Origin: Peptococcaceae bacterium UBA7185
Lineage (GTDB): Bacteria > Bacillota > Peptococcia > Peptococcales > Peptococcaceae
Direction of reading: 5' to 3'
Length of the DNA stretch: 64,000 nt
Assembly (NCBI GenBank): GCA_002491065.1
Contig: DKVF01000051.1
Location: 3,451-67,450 of the forward strand
The notes below the pieces were generated by a model that saw only the letters and a program-made list of their open reading frames with translations, was not told the DNA's origin and made no database searches. The position numbers and the translations under genes are program-made. This document shows positions 20,299-29,727 of the stretch, piece after piece; within the stretch, counting starts at the first letter, position 1; each line of letters begins with the position of its first letter.

Positions 20299-21534
20299 AT
20301 GAGTGAAAAAAAGAAAAAGTTCTTTTCTAAGAAAAAAATCATTGCCGGCGTAGTGATTGTGGTATTGGCAGTAGGAGGCATTCAATTGCTGCGGGGTGGT
20401 GGAGAAAACGGCATGCCGGTGAATGTCGCTACGGTGGCAAAGCAGGATTTGCGGGATTCTATTATCCTGAAAGCGCCGTTGGAGGGCACGGAGACGGTGG
20501 AGATTGTGAGCAATCTTCATTATGAAGTGACTGCTATCAATGTTAAAGAGGGCGATAGAGTTATCAAAGGGCAGATTTTGGCAGTGCTGGATAGCGAGGC
20601 TATGGCGGATGAAATCGGCTCTGCACAGGATGCGCTGGCATTGGCACAGGCTCAATATGAGGATAGCATGCGCAGCAAGCAGCTGGCGTATGAACAAGCG
20701 GTACAGAATTTGCAAAATGCGCAAAAGGATGCAGAGCGCAATGCTGCGCTGTTTGAGGTGGGCGGTATTTCCGCAGAGGAAAATGAAAAATCCCAGTCGG
20801 CTCTGTTAGAGGCGGAAGCAGCTATTAAGGGTTATCGTGTGCAAAACGGCAAGGTGTTGGGTGATGCCTATGAGCTGGAAAATGTGGAGGCTGCCAGAAA
20901 TACTCTGGCGCGAAAGCAGGAGAGTTTGTCCGACGGAAAGATAATCAGTCCCATTGATGGCACGGTCACACGGGTCAATATTAATGTGGGGCGCTTTGCC
21001 GATGAGACAGATGACAAAAAGCCAATGTTTGTGGTAGAAAATTTACAGCAGCTGCAAATGCAGGTCAGTGTCAGTGAGTATGATATTGCCGATATTATGC
21101 CAGGACAGAACGTGGAGATTTCCGCGGATATTTTGAAAGGCGAGAAAGTCAGCGGCGTGGTGGAGCGTATTTCCCCTACCGGTGAGCTGAAAGAGGGCAG
21201 CGCCGCAGAACGGGTTATTCCTACGGTGATTCGATTGACAGAAAATAATGAAAATCTCATTGCCGGTGTGAATGCGAAAGCGGAAATTATCATTGACGCG
21301 GTGGAAGGTGCGTTGGCAGTGCCCATTGAGGCTGTGCAGGATAATGGCGACGGTACTGGCATCGTGCGCCGCGTGAAAGAGGACAATACCATAGAAACGG
21401 TGGCAGTGAAGCTGGGTCTGGAAACGGACTTGTTGATTCAGATTATCGGCGACGATATCCAGGAAGGAGATCAACTGGTACTGAATGGGGAAGACCTGAC
21501 TGACGGCACGCTGGTTAGTGTAAGTGTGATATAA
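20299..21534 (+). CDS. periplasmic-adaptor-type efflux subunit (MacA/HlyD family)
   Basis: A 411-residue membrane-anchored protein: Lys-rich N terminus, one membrane segment (about 13-31), a lipoyl/biotin-like half (YEVTAINVKEGDRVIKGQILAVLD), a helical hairpin (about 115-210), the second lipoyl half and beta-barrel domains. The ATG at 20299 is preferred because an upstream in-frame ATG at 20245 overlaps the probable -10 box. With the ATPase and FtsX-like permease that follow, it makes a tripartite MacAB-like exporter, possibly for a peptide, antibiotic or lipid. Confidence 0.9.
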   Translation: MSEKKKKFFSKKKIIAGVVIVVLAVGGIQLLRGGGENGMPVNVATVAKQDLRDSIILKAPLEGTETVEIVSNLHYEVTAINVKEGDRVIKGQILAVLDSEAMADEIGSAQDALALAQAQYEDSMRSKQLAYEQAVQNLQNAQKDAERNAALFEVGGISAEENEKSQSALLEAEAAIKGYRVQNGKVLGDAYELENVEAARNTLARKQESLSDGKIISPIDGTVTRVNINVGRFADETDDKKPMFVVENLQQLQMQVSVSEYDIADIMPGQNVEISADILKGEKVSGVVERISPTGELKEGSAAERVIPTVIRLTENNENLIAGVNAKAEIIIDAVEGALAVPIEAVQDNGDGTGIVRRVKEDNTIETVAVKLGLETDLLIQIIGDDIQEGDQLVLNGEDLTDGTLVSVSVI

Positions 21535-21552
21535 GCGGATAGGAGAATGACT

Positions 21553-22242
21553 ATGGAAGAATTGATCCGCATTACGGATTTGAATAAAATCTATGATTCT
21601 GGCGCAGTGCAGGTGCATGCGTTGAAAAATATCAATCTGACCATCGAGCGAGGAGAATTTGTAGCCATTATGGGCCATTCCGGCTCGGGAAAATCAACGC
21701 TGATGAATATCCTAGGATGTTTGGACAGACCAAGCAGCGGCACCTATCTGCTGGACGGCATCGACATCTCTCAGCAGAGCAATGATGCGCTGTCCGATGT
21801 ACGCAATCAAAAGATTGGTTTTGTGTTTCAGGCATTTAATCTGATTCCCCGCACCTCCACCTTAAAAAACGTCGAGTTGCCCATGATTTATGGCCGCGTG
21901 CCGGGAAAGGCTCGTGTGGAGCGGGCGAAAATGCTGTTGGAAAAAGTGGGCTTGGGTCAGCGGCTGGAGCACATGCCCAATGAACTGTCCGGCGGTCAGA
22001 AGCAGCGTGTGGCCATCGCTCGGGCACTGGCCAATGAGCCGCCGATTCTTTTGGCCGATGAACCCACTGGCAATCTGGATTCGACATCCACCATCGAGAT
22101 TATGGAGCTGTTCACCCAGCTGAATCGTGAAGGCGTCACGGTGATTATCGTCACCCATGAAGATGATGTGGCAGCCTTTACCGATCGGGTGTTGTGGTTT
22201 GAAGATGGGCAGTTGGTTGATGACAGAAAGGTGGAGAAGTAA
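21553..22242 (+). CDS. ABC transporter ATP-binding protein (MacB/LolD type)
   Basis: A 229-residue ATPase with Walker A GHSGSGKST, signature LSGGQKQR, Walker B ILLADEPTGNLD and switch His in VTHE, the sequence style of the MacB/LolD group. GGAG at 21542-21545 is seven bases from the ATG at 21553; an ATG two codons earlier is too close. It drives the FtsX-like permease encoded two bases downstream. Confidence 0.94.
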   Translation: MEELIRITDLNKIYDSGAVQVHALKNINLTIERGEFVAIMGHSGSGKSTLMNILGCLDRPSSGTYLLDGIDISQQSNDALSDVRNQKIGFVFQAFNLIPRTSTLKNVELPMIYGRVPGKARVERAKMLLEKVGLGQRLEHMPNELSGGQKQRVAIARALANEPPILLADEPTGNLDSTSTIEIMELFTQLNREGVTVIIVTHEDDVAAFTDRVLWFEDGQLVDDRKVEK

Positions 22243-22244
22243 TC

Positions 22245-23456
22245 ATGATGCTTTTTCTGGAAAATATCAAGCTGGCTCTGTCAGCTATCCGCAGCAATAA
22301 GATGCGCTCTATTCTGACGATGCTGGGCATTATCATCGGCATTGGCTCAGTGATTGCCATTGTGTCCATCGGTGATACCATGCGCTCCGTCATCGCGAAA
22401 GAGTATGAAAACGTGGGGATTAACCGTGTGATTTTTTATACTATGGCCGCAGATGGTGTGTATACCAATGAAGATATGTTTACCCAGGATGATGTGGACC
22501 AGGTGAAGGATGCCTTTGGCGATCGGGTGCCTTATATTGATACCTATTGTCAGGATCGAAAAACCTTGTCCAATGGCAAACGGCAGCAGGAACAGGTGTA
22601 TGTCTATGCTGTCGACGCCGGTTATGATCAGGTACAGCCTATGGAGCTGCTCTACGGTCGTATGATAGACCAGGGCGATGTGGAGGCAAAGCGGCACAGC
22701 CTGGTGATTGAGAAAAAAATTGCAGAAAACTATTTCGGCACTGTCAACGCTTTGGGCCGCACCATGGAGATTATTGACAATGACGGCAGAGAAGAATTTA
22801 CTGTTGTGGGTGTCTATAAAGAGGCAGACAGCGTACTGACTGCCATGAGCGGAGGCGGAATGCCTACCGTATATGTGCCCAACAGCGTCTATTTCACGCC
22901 GGACAGTTATGGCTGGGAATTGAATTGCTACGTAGATGAAACTGCGGATATTAACTTGCTGCGAACGCAGATGACCAACTATGTGGCGCGCATGACCAAT
23001 CGCACCACCGATGAGGTGATCTGTGTGACGGCCCGTGAAGAGATGAGCTCTATTGATAGTGTCATGGGCATACTATCTGGAGCTGTAGGCGCCATTGCAG
23101 CTATCTCGCTTCTGGTTGGTGGAATCGGCATCATGAATATTATGCTAGTTTCGGTGACAGAGCGCACCAGAGAAATCGGTATTCGCAAGGCGTTGGGCGC
23201 GCGCACCAATCATATTCTCACACAGTTTTTGATAGAATCTGCGATTATTTCCGCAGTGGGTGGTCTGATTGGTACCTTGCTGGGTATAGGGATTGTGGCA
23301 CTGGGCGGTTTGCTCATTGGTGTAGCGGTAGTGGTAAATCCTATGATTATTGTCATTGCAGTAGGATTTTCCGCTATGGTGGGCATTTTCTTCGGCATTT
23401 ATCCCGCCCGCAAGGCTGCCGCCGCTGACCCCATAGAGGCACTGCGCTACGAATAA
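22245..23456 (+). CDS. ABC transporter permease, FtsX/MacB family
   Basis: A 403-residue permease with the MacB topology: one N-terminal membrane helix (MRSILTMLGIIIGIGSVIAIVSIG), a large extracellular MacB-like core domain (about 50-270), and three C-terminal helices beginning near IAAISLLVGGIGIMNIMLVSVTERTREIG. The RTREIGIRKALGA motif is the FtsX signature. It completes the operon with the adaptor and ATPase and likely works as a mechanotransmitter rather than a true channel. Confidence 0.94.
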   Translation: MMLFLENIKLALSAIRSNKMRSILTMLGIIIGIGSVIAIVSIGDTMRSVIAKEYENVGINRVIFYTMAADGVYTNEDMFTQDDVDQVKDAFGDRVPYIDTYCQDRKTLSNGKRQQEQVYVYAVDAGYDQVQPMELLYGRMIDQGDVEAKRHSLVIEKKIAENYFGTVNALGRTMEIIDNDGREEFTVVGVYKEADSVLTAMSGGGMPTVYVPNSVYFTPDSYGWELNCYVDETADINLLRTQMTNYVARMTNRTTDEVICVTAREEMSSIDSVMGILSGAVGAIAAISLLVGGIGIMNIMLVSVTERTREIGIRKALGARTNHILTQFLIESAIISAVGGLIGTLLGIGIVALGGLLIGVAVVVNPMIIVIAVGFSAMVGIFFGIYPARKAAAADPIEALRYE

Positions 23457-23634
23457 GAAGCTGCTGTTCCGAATGCAGATTTCTTAGCAGCTAGAGATTT
23501 GCAGCTGTGTTTCATACGCTACAATATGTTTTGTTGTTGAAGAGTCCATCACACGGCTCTTTCTCATATTTTTAATAACCCTACTTATATAACGCTTCTA
23601 TTAGCAGTGAATCCCTCAAATTTCCGTTAATAGA

Positions 23635-23690
23635 ACATAGCGAAAGAGCGATCCAGCTTTTCGGATGAGACCGCTCTTTTGCTATGTCTC
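23635..23690. terminator. bidirectional terminator between convergent genes
   Basis: ACATAGCGAAAGAGCG (23635-23650) pairs with CGCTCTTTTGCTATGT (23672-23687) with one mismatch. It serves the MacAB operon on one side and the MFS gene on the other. Confidence 0.75.
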
Positions 23691-23700
23691 GAATTGCGGC

Positions 23701-24873
23701 TCAATCCTTTTTTCCACTGGGGAGAGAGGTGGAAAAAAGGAAAAACAGGATTGCCAGCAATATGGCGAAATAATAGGGCAGATGAGGTATCGCCAGGTTG
23801 CTCAAGCTCAGTTTTACTAGGGACATCCAGACTGGCGATAAAAACTGCGCCAGATACAGTGCGGCGGAAATCAGCGGCATGACTGTTGTGGCGGCGGCTC
23901 TGCCTGAGCGCATAGATGCCTCTGAGATAATAAAAGGGATTCCGATTCCGTTGGCAAAGCCAATACAAGCCGAGCCCAACAGGGTACCGCTCCAGCCGCC
24001 CAAAAGCGCCAATAGGAGATAACCGGTCAAAAATAATCCCGGCGCTAAAAATTTCATTTTATTGCCGCACAGCAATTTGACGCGCACAAACAGTAAGCCG
24101 CCAAAGAATGCCACAAAGTCCATTCCCGCCATGATGACGGCAATATATTGATGGGGAATGTGACCGTCGGAAAGTGTTTCCATAGCAAAGTTGGCGGGAT
24201 AGATGAAAAAGGTAGTCATCAACAGAAACATGGCGATGATGTAGGCGGCGTTTTCTGTGAAAATATCACCGATTTTTTTCTGGGACGATTGGGAAGTCTC
24301 GTTGGTAATTTTATCGTTGGGCAGATAAATCAGGCATAAAAGGATGCTGATCAAGCCCATCAGGTATACCAGGAAGCTGGCGCGCCAGCTGATATTGGCT
24401 AGCAGGCCGGACAATAAGGTGGCGACCACGCCGCCCATCTGATTCATAGCGGAGGAATAGCCCATCAGCTGTTCCTGCTCGCCCGGTGCAAAATAAAAGG
24501 CCAGGAGGCCGGTAGATAACGGCATGATAATGCCTACGCCGATGCCCACCAAGGCGCGCGTCAGGAGCACCAAACCGATATGATTGAAGGCGCCGGCAAT
24601 ACAACCGCCCAATGCATACAGCACCAGGCCGCTCAGTACCAAAGTCTTGGCGCCGAAAATTCGGCAGAGCCACGGAAAGAAAAAGTTGGTGATCACGATA
24701 AAGATGGCCGGTACACTGATGATCATCTGTACAAAAAGGGGATTACAGTCGGCAAAATAGGCCTGAATTACGCCCAATGCCGGCGCCACTGCAGCGCCGG
24801 CCATAACGGTCAGCAGCGACAGCGACAAAATGCTTACGATAAGCTGTTTGTTGTTTGTTTGATGCTTTGTCAT
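23701..24873 (-). CDS. MFS transporter
   Basis: A 390-residue protein with about twelve hydrophobic segments and the typical MFS fold. The loop after the second segment reads PWLCRIFGAKTLVLSG, a variant of the DxxGRRR loop. It has no soluble domain and belongs to the drug/metabolite exporter branch by general appearance; the substrate is unknown. The start at 24873 (AGAGGC upstream) is preferred over an in-frame start 29 codons earlier, which lies inside a hairpin. It is a single gene with its own promoter and a structured leader. Confidence 0.85.
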   Translation of the reverse strand: MTKHQTNNKQLIVSILSLSLLTVMAGAAVAPALGVIQAYFADCNPLFVQMIISVPAIFIVITNFFFPWLCRIFGAKTLVLSGLVLYALGGCIAGAFNHIGLVLLTRALVGIGVGIIMPLSTGLLAFYFAPGEQEQLMGYSSAMNQMGGVVATLLSGLLANISWRASFLVYLMGLISILLCLIYLPNDKITNETSQSSQKKIGDIFTENAAYIIAMFLLMTTFFIYPANFAMETLSDGHIPHQYIAVIMAGMDFVAFFGGLLFVRVKLLCGNKMKFLAPGLFLTGYLLLALLGGWSGTLLGSACIGFANGIGIPFIISEASMRSGRAAATTVMPLISAALYLAQFLSPVWMSLVKLSLSNLAIPHLPYYFAILLAILFFLFSTSLPSGKKD

Positions 24874-24924
24874 AAAAAGCGCCTCTTCTCTGTTAAATTT
24901 TTTTCGTAAAATCAATGACAAATA

Positions 24925-24964
24925 AAAAATGCGCAAGTCCTTTTGTTTGGACTTACGCATTTTT
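24925..24964 (-). terminator. hairpin in the MFS leader, possible attenuator
   Basis: The arms 24925-24940 and 24949-24964 pair with one mismatch. On the minus strand the stem ends in TTTTT, so it would terminate transcription between the promoter (24982-25011) and the MFS start (24873). This location suggests regulated read-through. Confidence 0.5.
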
Positions 24965-24981
24965 GCTACTCAACTTTTATA

Positions 24982-25011
24982 TTTTAGCACATAGAAGCAA
25001 AAAAATTCAAA
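24982..25011 (-). promoter_or_regulatory. promoter of the MFS gene
   Basis: On the minus strand TTGAAT (25006-25011) and TAAAAT (24982-24987) are separated by 18 bases. Confidence 0.55.
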
Positions 25012-25108
25012 TATTTTTTTCAAAAATTTTTAAAATTTATGCATACAGATTAGTAGTGCAGACTGTCATTACAGCAGTCGATTGGCATGAGTACAAGATA
25101 AAAAATAC

Positions 25109-25137
25109 TTGACAAGTGACAGAGAGACAGATATACT
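25109..25137 (+). promoter_or_regulatory. promoter of the riboflavin operon
   Basis: A consensus TTGACA (25109-25114), 17-base spacer and TATACT (25132-25137), about 25 bases before the FMN riboswitch. Confidence 0.85.
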
Positions 25138-25159
25138 TAGTCCGTAAATAAAATAAAAA

Positions 25160-25266
25160 CTTCAGGGCAGGGTGCAATTCCCTACCGGTGGTATAGCCCA
25201 CGAGCCGCAAGGTTGATTCGGTGAAACTCCGAAGCCGACAGTATAGTCTGGATGGAAGAAGGTTGT
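25160..25266 (+). ncRNA. FMN riboswitch (RFN element)
   Basis: The conserved RFN blocks are all present in order: AGGGCAGGGTGCAATTCCC, TACCGGTGGT, AGCCCACGAGCCGC, GGTGAAACTCCG, AAGCCGACAGT and GTCTGGATG...AGAAGG. The element binds FMN and shuts down expression of the riboflavin genes that follow. Confidence 0.97.
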
Positions 25267-25268
25267 GC

Positions 25269-25345
25269 AGCGTTGTTTTTCGTACAACGCTTTGTGCGTA
25301 GAATAGTTGCTCTGGATTGTTTTTACATTCCAGAGCTTTATTTTT
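25269..25345 (+). terminator. expression platform of the FMN riboswitch
   Basis: AGCGTTGT (25269-25276) pairs with ACAACGCT (25284-25291), then GCTCTGGA (25309-25316) with TCCAGAGC (25329-25336) followed by TTTATTTTT, a Rho-independent terminator. A further hairpin (25362-25388, TGCCCTG/CAGGGCA) lies just before the ribD ribosome binding site and may tune translation. Confidence 0.75.
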
Positions 25346-25406
25346 ACACAAGTGTATTAGTTGCCCTGGACGGTTTTCGTTCAGGGCATTTCATTTGGAG
25401 GCGGTT

Positions 25407-26516
25407 ATGATGAAGGATATGGAATATATGCAGTTGGCTTTAGCGTTGGCCCGCAAAGGTTGCGGCTGGGTTGCACCAAATCCCATGGTAGGAGCGGTGA
25501 TTGTAAAAGATGGAGAAATCATTGGTCAGGGGTGGCATGAAAAGTGCGGTCAGCCCCATGCAGAGCGCAATGCGCTGGCCTCGTGCACAAAATCGCCGAG
25601 GGGCGCAACGATGTATGTCACGCTGGAGCCTTGTTGTCACACGGGAAGACAGCCGCCCTGCACCGATGCCATTTTAGAGGCTGGCATCAGACGCGTGGTT
25701 GTTGGGTCTGGAGATCCCAATCCTCTTGTTGCCGGAAAGGGCATTCAGATTTTACGGGCCCATGGGATAGAAGTAACGGAGAATGTTTTGCGAGAAGAAT
25801 GCCAGCGATTGAATGAGGTTTTTTTCCACTATATCCGGACAAAACGCCCTTTTGTAGTGATGAAATACGCGATGACGTTGGATGGAAAAATTGCGGCTTA
25901 TACAGGCGCTTCCAAATGGATTACCGGAGAAAAGGCACGAAATCATGTACAGGAACAGCGGCATCGGTATTCAGCCATTATGGCAGGGGTGGGAACGGTG
26001 TTGGCGGATAATCCGCTGCTCACATGCCGCATAAATGAAAGCAAAAATCCCATTCGTATAATTTGCGATACCAATCTGCGCACACCACTGACAGCGCAGG
26101 TGGTGGCAACTGCAAAGCAGATTCCGACTGTTTTGGCCACCTGCTGTGCGGACGGGGAACAGCAGCGCCCTTATGAGGAAGCCGGATGCCGTATGCTGTG
26201 CGTACAGAAGAAAAACGGTCATGTGGATTTGGAACAGCTCATGGAGCGATTGGGACAGGAGCAGATTGACAGCGTTTTGTTGGAGGGCGGCGGTACGCTG
26301 AATTGGGCAGCCCTTGAAAGCGGTATTGTGCAAAAGGTACAGGCGTATATTGCGCCTAAGCTGTTTGGCGGTCAGACTGCCAAGACTCCAATAGAGGGTG
26401 TTGGCGTGTCCTCTCCTGCAGCTGCCGTTCATTTAAAAAACAGCACCATCACTTGCCTGGGTGAAGATTTTTTGATAGAAAGCGAGGTGTCCAATGATGT
26501 TTACCGGAATTGTTGA
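25407..26516 (+). CDS. ribD: bifunctional pyrimidine deaminase/reductase RibD
   Basis: A 369-residue enzyme carrying out the second and third steps from GTP to riboflavin. The N-terminal deaminase domain has zinc motifs HAE (in QPHAERNALA) and PCCHTGRQPPCTD; the reductase domain starts near RPFVVMKYAMTLDGKIA and includes the NADPH-binding VLLEGGGTLN. GGAGGCGG precedes the ATG at 25407. First gene after the FMN riboswitch; its end overlaps ribE by 23 bases. Confidence 0.97.
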   Translation: MMKDMEYMQLALALARKGCGWVAPNPMVGAVIVKDGEIIGQGWHEKCGQPHAERNALASCTKSPRGATMYVTLEPCCHTGRQPPCTDAILEAGIRRVVVGSGDPNPLVAGKGIQILRAHGIEVTENVLREECQRLNEVFFHYIRTKRPFVVMKYAMTLDGKIAAYTGASKWITGEKARNHVQEQRHRYSAIMAGVGTVLADNPLLTCRINESKNPIRIICDTNLRTPLTAQVVATAKQIPTVLATCCADGEQQRPYEEAGCRMLCVQKKNGHVDLEQLMERLGQEQIDSVLLEGGGTLNWAALESGIVQKVQAYIAPKLFGGQTAKTPIEGVGVSSPAAAVHLKNSTITCLGEDFLIESEVSNDVYRNC

Positions 26517-27144
26517 GGAGATTGGTAAGGTAATGCAGATCAAACACGGACAAGATTCTGTTGTGCTGACAATCCATGCGAAAACGGTTTTAGAAAATAC
26601 AAAGATAGGTGACAGCATTGCGGTAAATGGGATTTGCTTAACTGTGACAGCGCTTTTTTCCAACGGCTTTTCAGCGGATGTCATGCATGAAACGCTGAAT
26701 CGTTCTTCTCTGGCAAGTCTCAAATATGGAAGCTCCGTGAATTTGGAGCGGGCCATGGCGGCTGACGGACGCTTCGGAGGACATATCGTTATGGGCCATG
26801 TAGACGGTCTTGGGAAGATTCTTCGCAGATGGCGTGACGATACAGCTATCTGGTATACCATACAAGCCAAGCCGCAGATTATGCGATATATCATAGAAAA
26901 AGGCTCTATTGCGGTGGATGGGATTAGTTTAACCGTCGCGGCAATTACGCAGGAGGATTTTTCTGTTTCTGTGATTCCCCACACTGTGAAAGAAACAGTC
27001 CTAAAAGAACGGCGTGAGGGCGATTTTGTGAATCTGGAAACAGATGTGATTGGAAAGTATGTAGAAAAATTGCTCTGCCCTGTTGGGGCATCACAGGAAA
27101 AGAGCACAATTACAAAAGAATTTCTGACACAATATGGATTTTAA
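26494..27144 (+). CDS. ribE: riboflavin synthase alpha subunit
   Basis: A 216-residue enzyme that dismutates two lumazine molecules to riboflavin. It has the expected two similar barrels, starting MFTGIVEEIG and GGHIVMGHVDGLG, each with a substrate-binding NGICLTV or DGISLTV segment. Two adjacent ATG codons are possible starts; GAGG lies six to nine bases before them inside ribD. Second gene of the operon. Confidence 0.97.
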   Translation: MMFTGIVEEIGKVMQIKHGQDSVVLTIHAKTVLENTKIGDSIAVNGICLTVTALFSNGFSADVMHETLNRSSLASLKYGSSVNLERAMAADGRFGGHIVMGHVDGLGKILRRWRDDTAIWYTIQAKPQIMRYIIEKGSIAVDGISLTVAAITQEDFSVSVIPHTVKETVLKERREGDFVNLETDVIGKYVEKLLCPVGASQEKSTITKEFLTQYGF

Positions 27145-27156
27145 GGAGGAAGAGCA

Positions 27157-28356
27157 ATGGCAAAGTTTGATACAATAGAAGAAGCCCTGGCCGATTTGCG
27201 CGGCGGCAAAATTATTTTAGTAACAGACGATCCGGACCGTGAAAATGAAGGCGATTTTATCTGTGCGGCCGAATATGCAACTACCGCCAATGTCAATTTC
27301 ATGGCGACCCATGGCAAAGGATTAATTTGTATGCCCATGTCGGAGGAATATGTACAAAGATTGAAAATTCCTCAAATGGTACAGCAGAATACCGACAATC
27401 ATGAAACAGCCTTTACCGTATCCATTGACCATGTAGCCACTACTACCGGAATTTCCGCAGAAGAGCGTTCTATCACTGCTCTGGGTTGTGTAGCAGAGGA
27501 TGCCAAGCCCGAGGATTTTCGCAGGCCGGGCCATATGTTTCCCCTTTTGGCCAAGCCCAACGGTGTGTTAGAGCGCAGTGGTCATACCGAGGCGACCGTG
27601 GATTTGTGCCGGTTGGCCGGTTTAAAGGAGTGCGGTTTGTGTTGTGAGGTGATGCGGGAGGACGGTACTATGATGCGTACTCCCGAATTGATGGAGCTGG
27701 CGAAAAAATGGGATATAAAATTTATCACCATTCGGGATTTGCAAAACTATCGCAAATGTCACGAGAAGCTGGTTGCGCAAATGGCAGTTGTCCAAATGCC
27801 CACCAAATACGGTGATTTTACGGCCTATGGCTTTGTAAACAAGCTGAATGGAGAACACCATGTGGCGCTGGTGAAAGGAGAGATTGGCCAGGGCGAAAAT
27901 GTGCTGTGCCGTGTGCATTCCGAGTGCCTGACGGGAGATACCTTCGGCTCATTGCGTTGTGATTGCGGCGAACAATTGGCTGCGGCGCTGACACAGATAG
28001 AGGAAGAGGGGCGGGGCATTCTGCTCTATATGCGCCAGGAAGGACGGGGAATCGGCCTCATCAATAAACTGAAGGCTTATGAGCTGCAGGAGCAAGGTAT
28101 GGACACCTTGGAGGCCAATCTTGCATTGGGATTTGCCGGAGATGAGAGAGAGTATTATATTGGAGCTCAGATTCTAAAAGAGTTGGGCGTAAAAAGTATG
28201 CGTCTCTTGACGAATAATCCAGATAAGGTTTATCAGCTTGCAGAGTTTGGGATTGCGATTACAGAGCGCGTACCCATTCAAATGGATGCCACGTCCCATG
28301 ACTTATTTTACTTACAGACAAAGCAGAAGCGCATGGGACATTTATTAAAATATTAA
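27157..28356 (+). CDS. ribBA: bifunctional DHBP synthase/GTP cyclohydrolase II RibBA
   Basis: A 399-residue fusion. The N-terminal half makes the four-carbon precursor from ribulose 5-phosphate ([11 protein letters not shown] acidic loop, [18 protein letters not shown]). The C-terminal half opens GTP (zinc site [18 protein letters not shown], then [12 protein letters not shown]). Both entry reactions of the pathway are thus in one protein. AAGGAGGAAGAGCA precedes the ATG. Confidence 0.98.
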   Translation: MAKFDTIEEALADLRGGKIILVTDDPDRENEGDFICAAEYATTANVNFMATHGKGLICMPMSEEYVQRLKIPQMVQQNTDNHETAFTVSIDHVATTTGISAEERSITALGCVAEDAKPEDFRRPGHMFPLLAKPNGVLERSGHTEATVDLCRLAGLKECGLCCEVMREDGTMMRTPELMELAKKWDIKFITIRDLQNYRKCHEKLVAQMAVVQMPTKYGDFTAYGFVNKLNGEHHVALVKGEIGQGENVLCRVHSECLTGDTFGSLRCDCGEQLAAALTQIEEEGRGILLYMRQEGRGIGLINKLKAYELQEQGMDTLEANLALGFAGDEREYYIGAQILKELGVKSMRLLTNNPDKVYQLAEFGIAITERVPIQMDATSHDLFYLQTKQKRMGHLLKY

Positions 28357-28377
28357 AGAAAAGGGAGGAAATCGTTT

Positions 28378-28845
28378 ATGAACACATTTGAGGGAAAGCT
28401 AGTATCAAAAGAAATCAAAATTGGAATTGTAGCGTCGCGTTTTAATGAGTTTATCACAACAAAGCTGCTGAGCGGCGCCATGGATGGATTGCTGCGGCAT
28501 GATGTGGCGGAAAAGGACATTGCTGTCGCCTGGGTTCCGGGCGCGTTTGAAATCCCGTTGATTGCCTCCAAAATGGCGAAAAGCGGAAAATACGATGCAG
28601 TCATCTGTTTGGGGGCAGTGATTCGGGGCGCTACCAGTCACTACGATTATGTCTGCAATGAGGTGTCAAAAGGCATTGCTGCTGTTTCGCTGGAGAGCGG
28701 CGTTCCTGTGATGTTTGGAATTTTGACCACAGAAAATATTGAACAGGCCATTGAACGGGTCGGCACAAAAGGCGGCAACAAAGGTTATGACTGTGCCGTG
28801 GGTGCAATTGAGATGGTAAATCTAATTCGCGAAATAGAAAAATAA
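28378..28845 (+). CDS. ribH: 6,7-dimethyl-8-ribityllumazine synthase
   Basis: A 155-residue capsid-forming enzyme for the penultimate step. Recognisable motifs are [21 protein letters not shown], the [14 protein letters not shown] loop with the catalytic His, and [20 protein letters not shown] precedes the ATG. It is the last gene of the riboflavin operon, so all enzymes except the phosphatase steps are encoded here. Confidence 0.98.
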   Translation: MNTFEGKLVSKEIKIGIVASRFNEFITTKLLSGAMDGLLRHDVAEKDIAVAWVPGAFEIPLIASKMAKSGKYDAVICLGAVIRGATSHYDYVCNEVSKGIAAVSLESGVPVMFGILTTENIEQAIERVGTKGGNKGYDCAVGAIEMVNLIREIEK

Positions 28846-28875
28846 ATAGGGAGACTTTAAAAGTTTTATATACTT

Positions 28876-28913
28876 AAATGGGCAGAGCCAAAGGAAAGTG
28901 GCTCTGTCCATTT
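28876..28913. terminator. hairpin between ribH and the sirtuin gene
   Basis: AAATGGGCAGAGCCA pairs with TGGCTCTGTCCATTT around an 8-base loop. The T run is short, but the position between convergent genes suits a bidirectional terminator. Confidence 0.75.
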
Positions 28914-28955
28914 AGTATGGTTTGTTTTTGGCAAGGCGGAAGATTTACCAAACTA

Positions 28956-29681
28956 TTATAATCTGATTTGGCTCAGCACTTCTCCGATTTTGCCGTTGAT
29001 GGTGAGCGCTGCTTTGTCATCATAGCTGGTGACATTGAGATTGATGACGACGAGACGATTGCCCTGATAGAAATCTAAAAAACTTGCGGCGGGATACACG
29101 GTCAGCGAGGTGCCGCCTACAATGAGCAGATCGGCCTGGCTGATGGCCTGAACAGTTTTGCTGATAACAGCTTCGTCCAGCGGTTCTTCATAGAGTACGA
29201 CGTCAGGTTTGAGGATACCGCCGCACTGGCAGCGGGGAATGCCCTTGGCTTGGCTCACTGCATCCAAAGAATATTGCTGGCCGCATTTCATGCAGTAGTT
29301 GCGATGAATGGTGCCGTGTAGCTCCAATACATTGCGGCTGCCGGCAAGCTGATGCAAGCCGTCGATATTTTGCGTGACAACAGCGGTCAGTTTTCCCGCT
29401 TGCTCCAACTGCGCCAATTTGTAGTGGGCTGTATTGGGCTTGGCGTGAAGTGTGGGCTGCACAATTTTATCTTGATAAAATTCAAAAAAATCATCGGTAT
29501 GGCTGAGAAAAAAACTGTGGCTTAAAATAGTTTCGGGATTGTATTTGTATTTTTGATGGTACAGACCATCTACGCCGCGAAAATCTTTGATGCCGCTCTC
29601 GGTGGATACGCCGGCGCCGCCAAAAAAAACGATGCGTTGGCTTTCGTCGATATACTGCTGTAAGGTTCGAATCTTGTCCAT
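28956..29681 (-). CDS. cobB: NAD-dependent protein deacylase, Sir2 family
   Basis: A 241-residue class sirtuin, which removes acyl groups from lysines using NAD. Motifs: FGGAGVSTESGIKDFRG, TQNIDGLH, the catalytic His in ELHG, a zinc site of CMKC and CQC pairs, and GTSLTVYPAAS. The ATG has TGGAGG upstream. It is divergent from dinB across a 112-base region with a symmetric promoter. NAD synthetase is also in the window, though far away. Confidence 0.95.
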   Translation of the reverse strand: MDKIRTLQQYIDESQRIVFFGGAGVSTESGIKDFRGVDGLYHQKYKYNPETILSHSFFLSHTDDFFEFYQDKIVQPTLHAKPNTAHYKLAQLEQAGKLTAVVTQNIDGLHQLAGSRNVLELHGTIHRNYCMKCGQQYSLDAVSQAKGIPRCQCGGILKPDVVLYEEPLDEAVISKTVQAISQADLLIVGGTSLTVYPAASFLDFYQGNRLVVINLNVTSYDDKAALTINGKIGEVLSQIRL

Positions 29682-29727
29682 GAAAATTCCTCCAGATGAA
29701 AATATGCTGTGTGATGTGATTAATATT

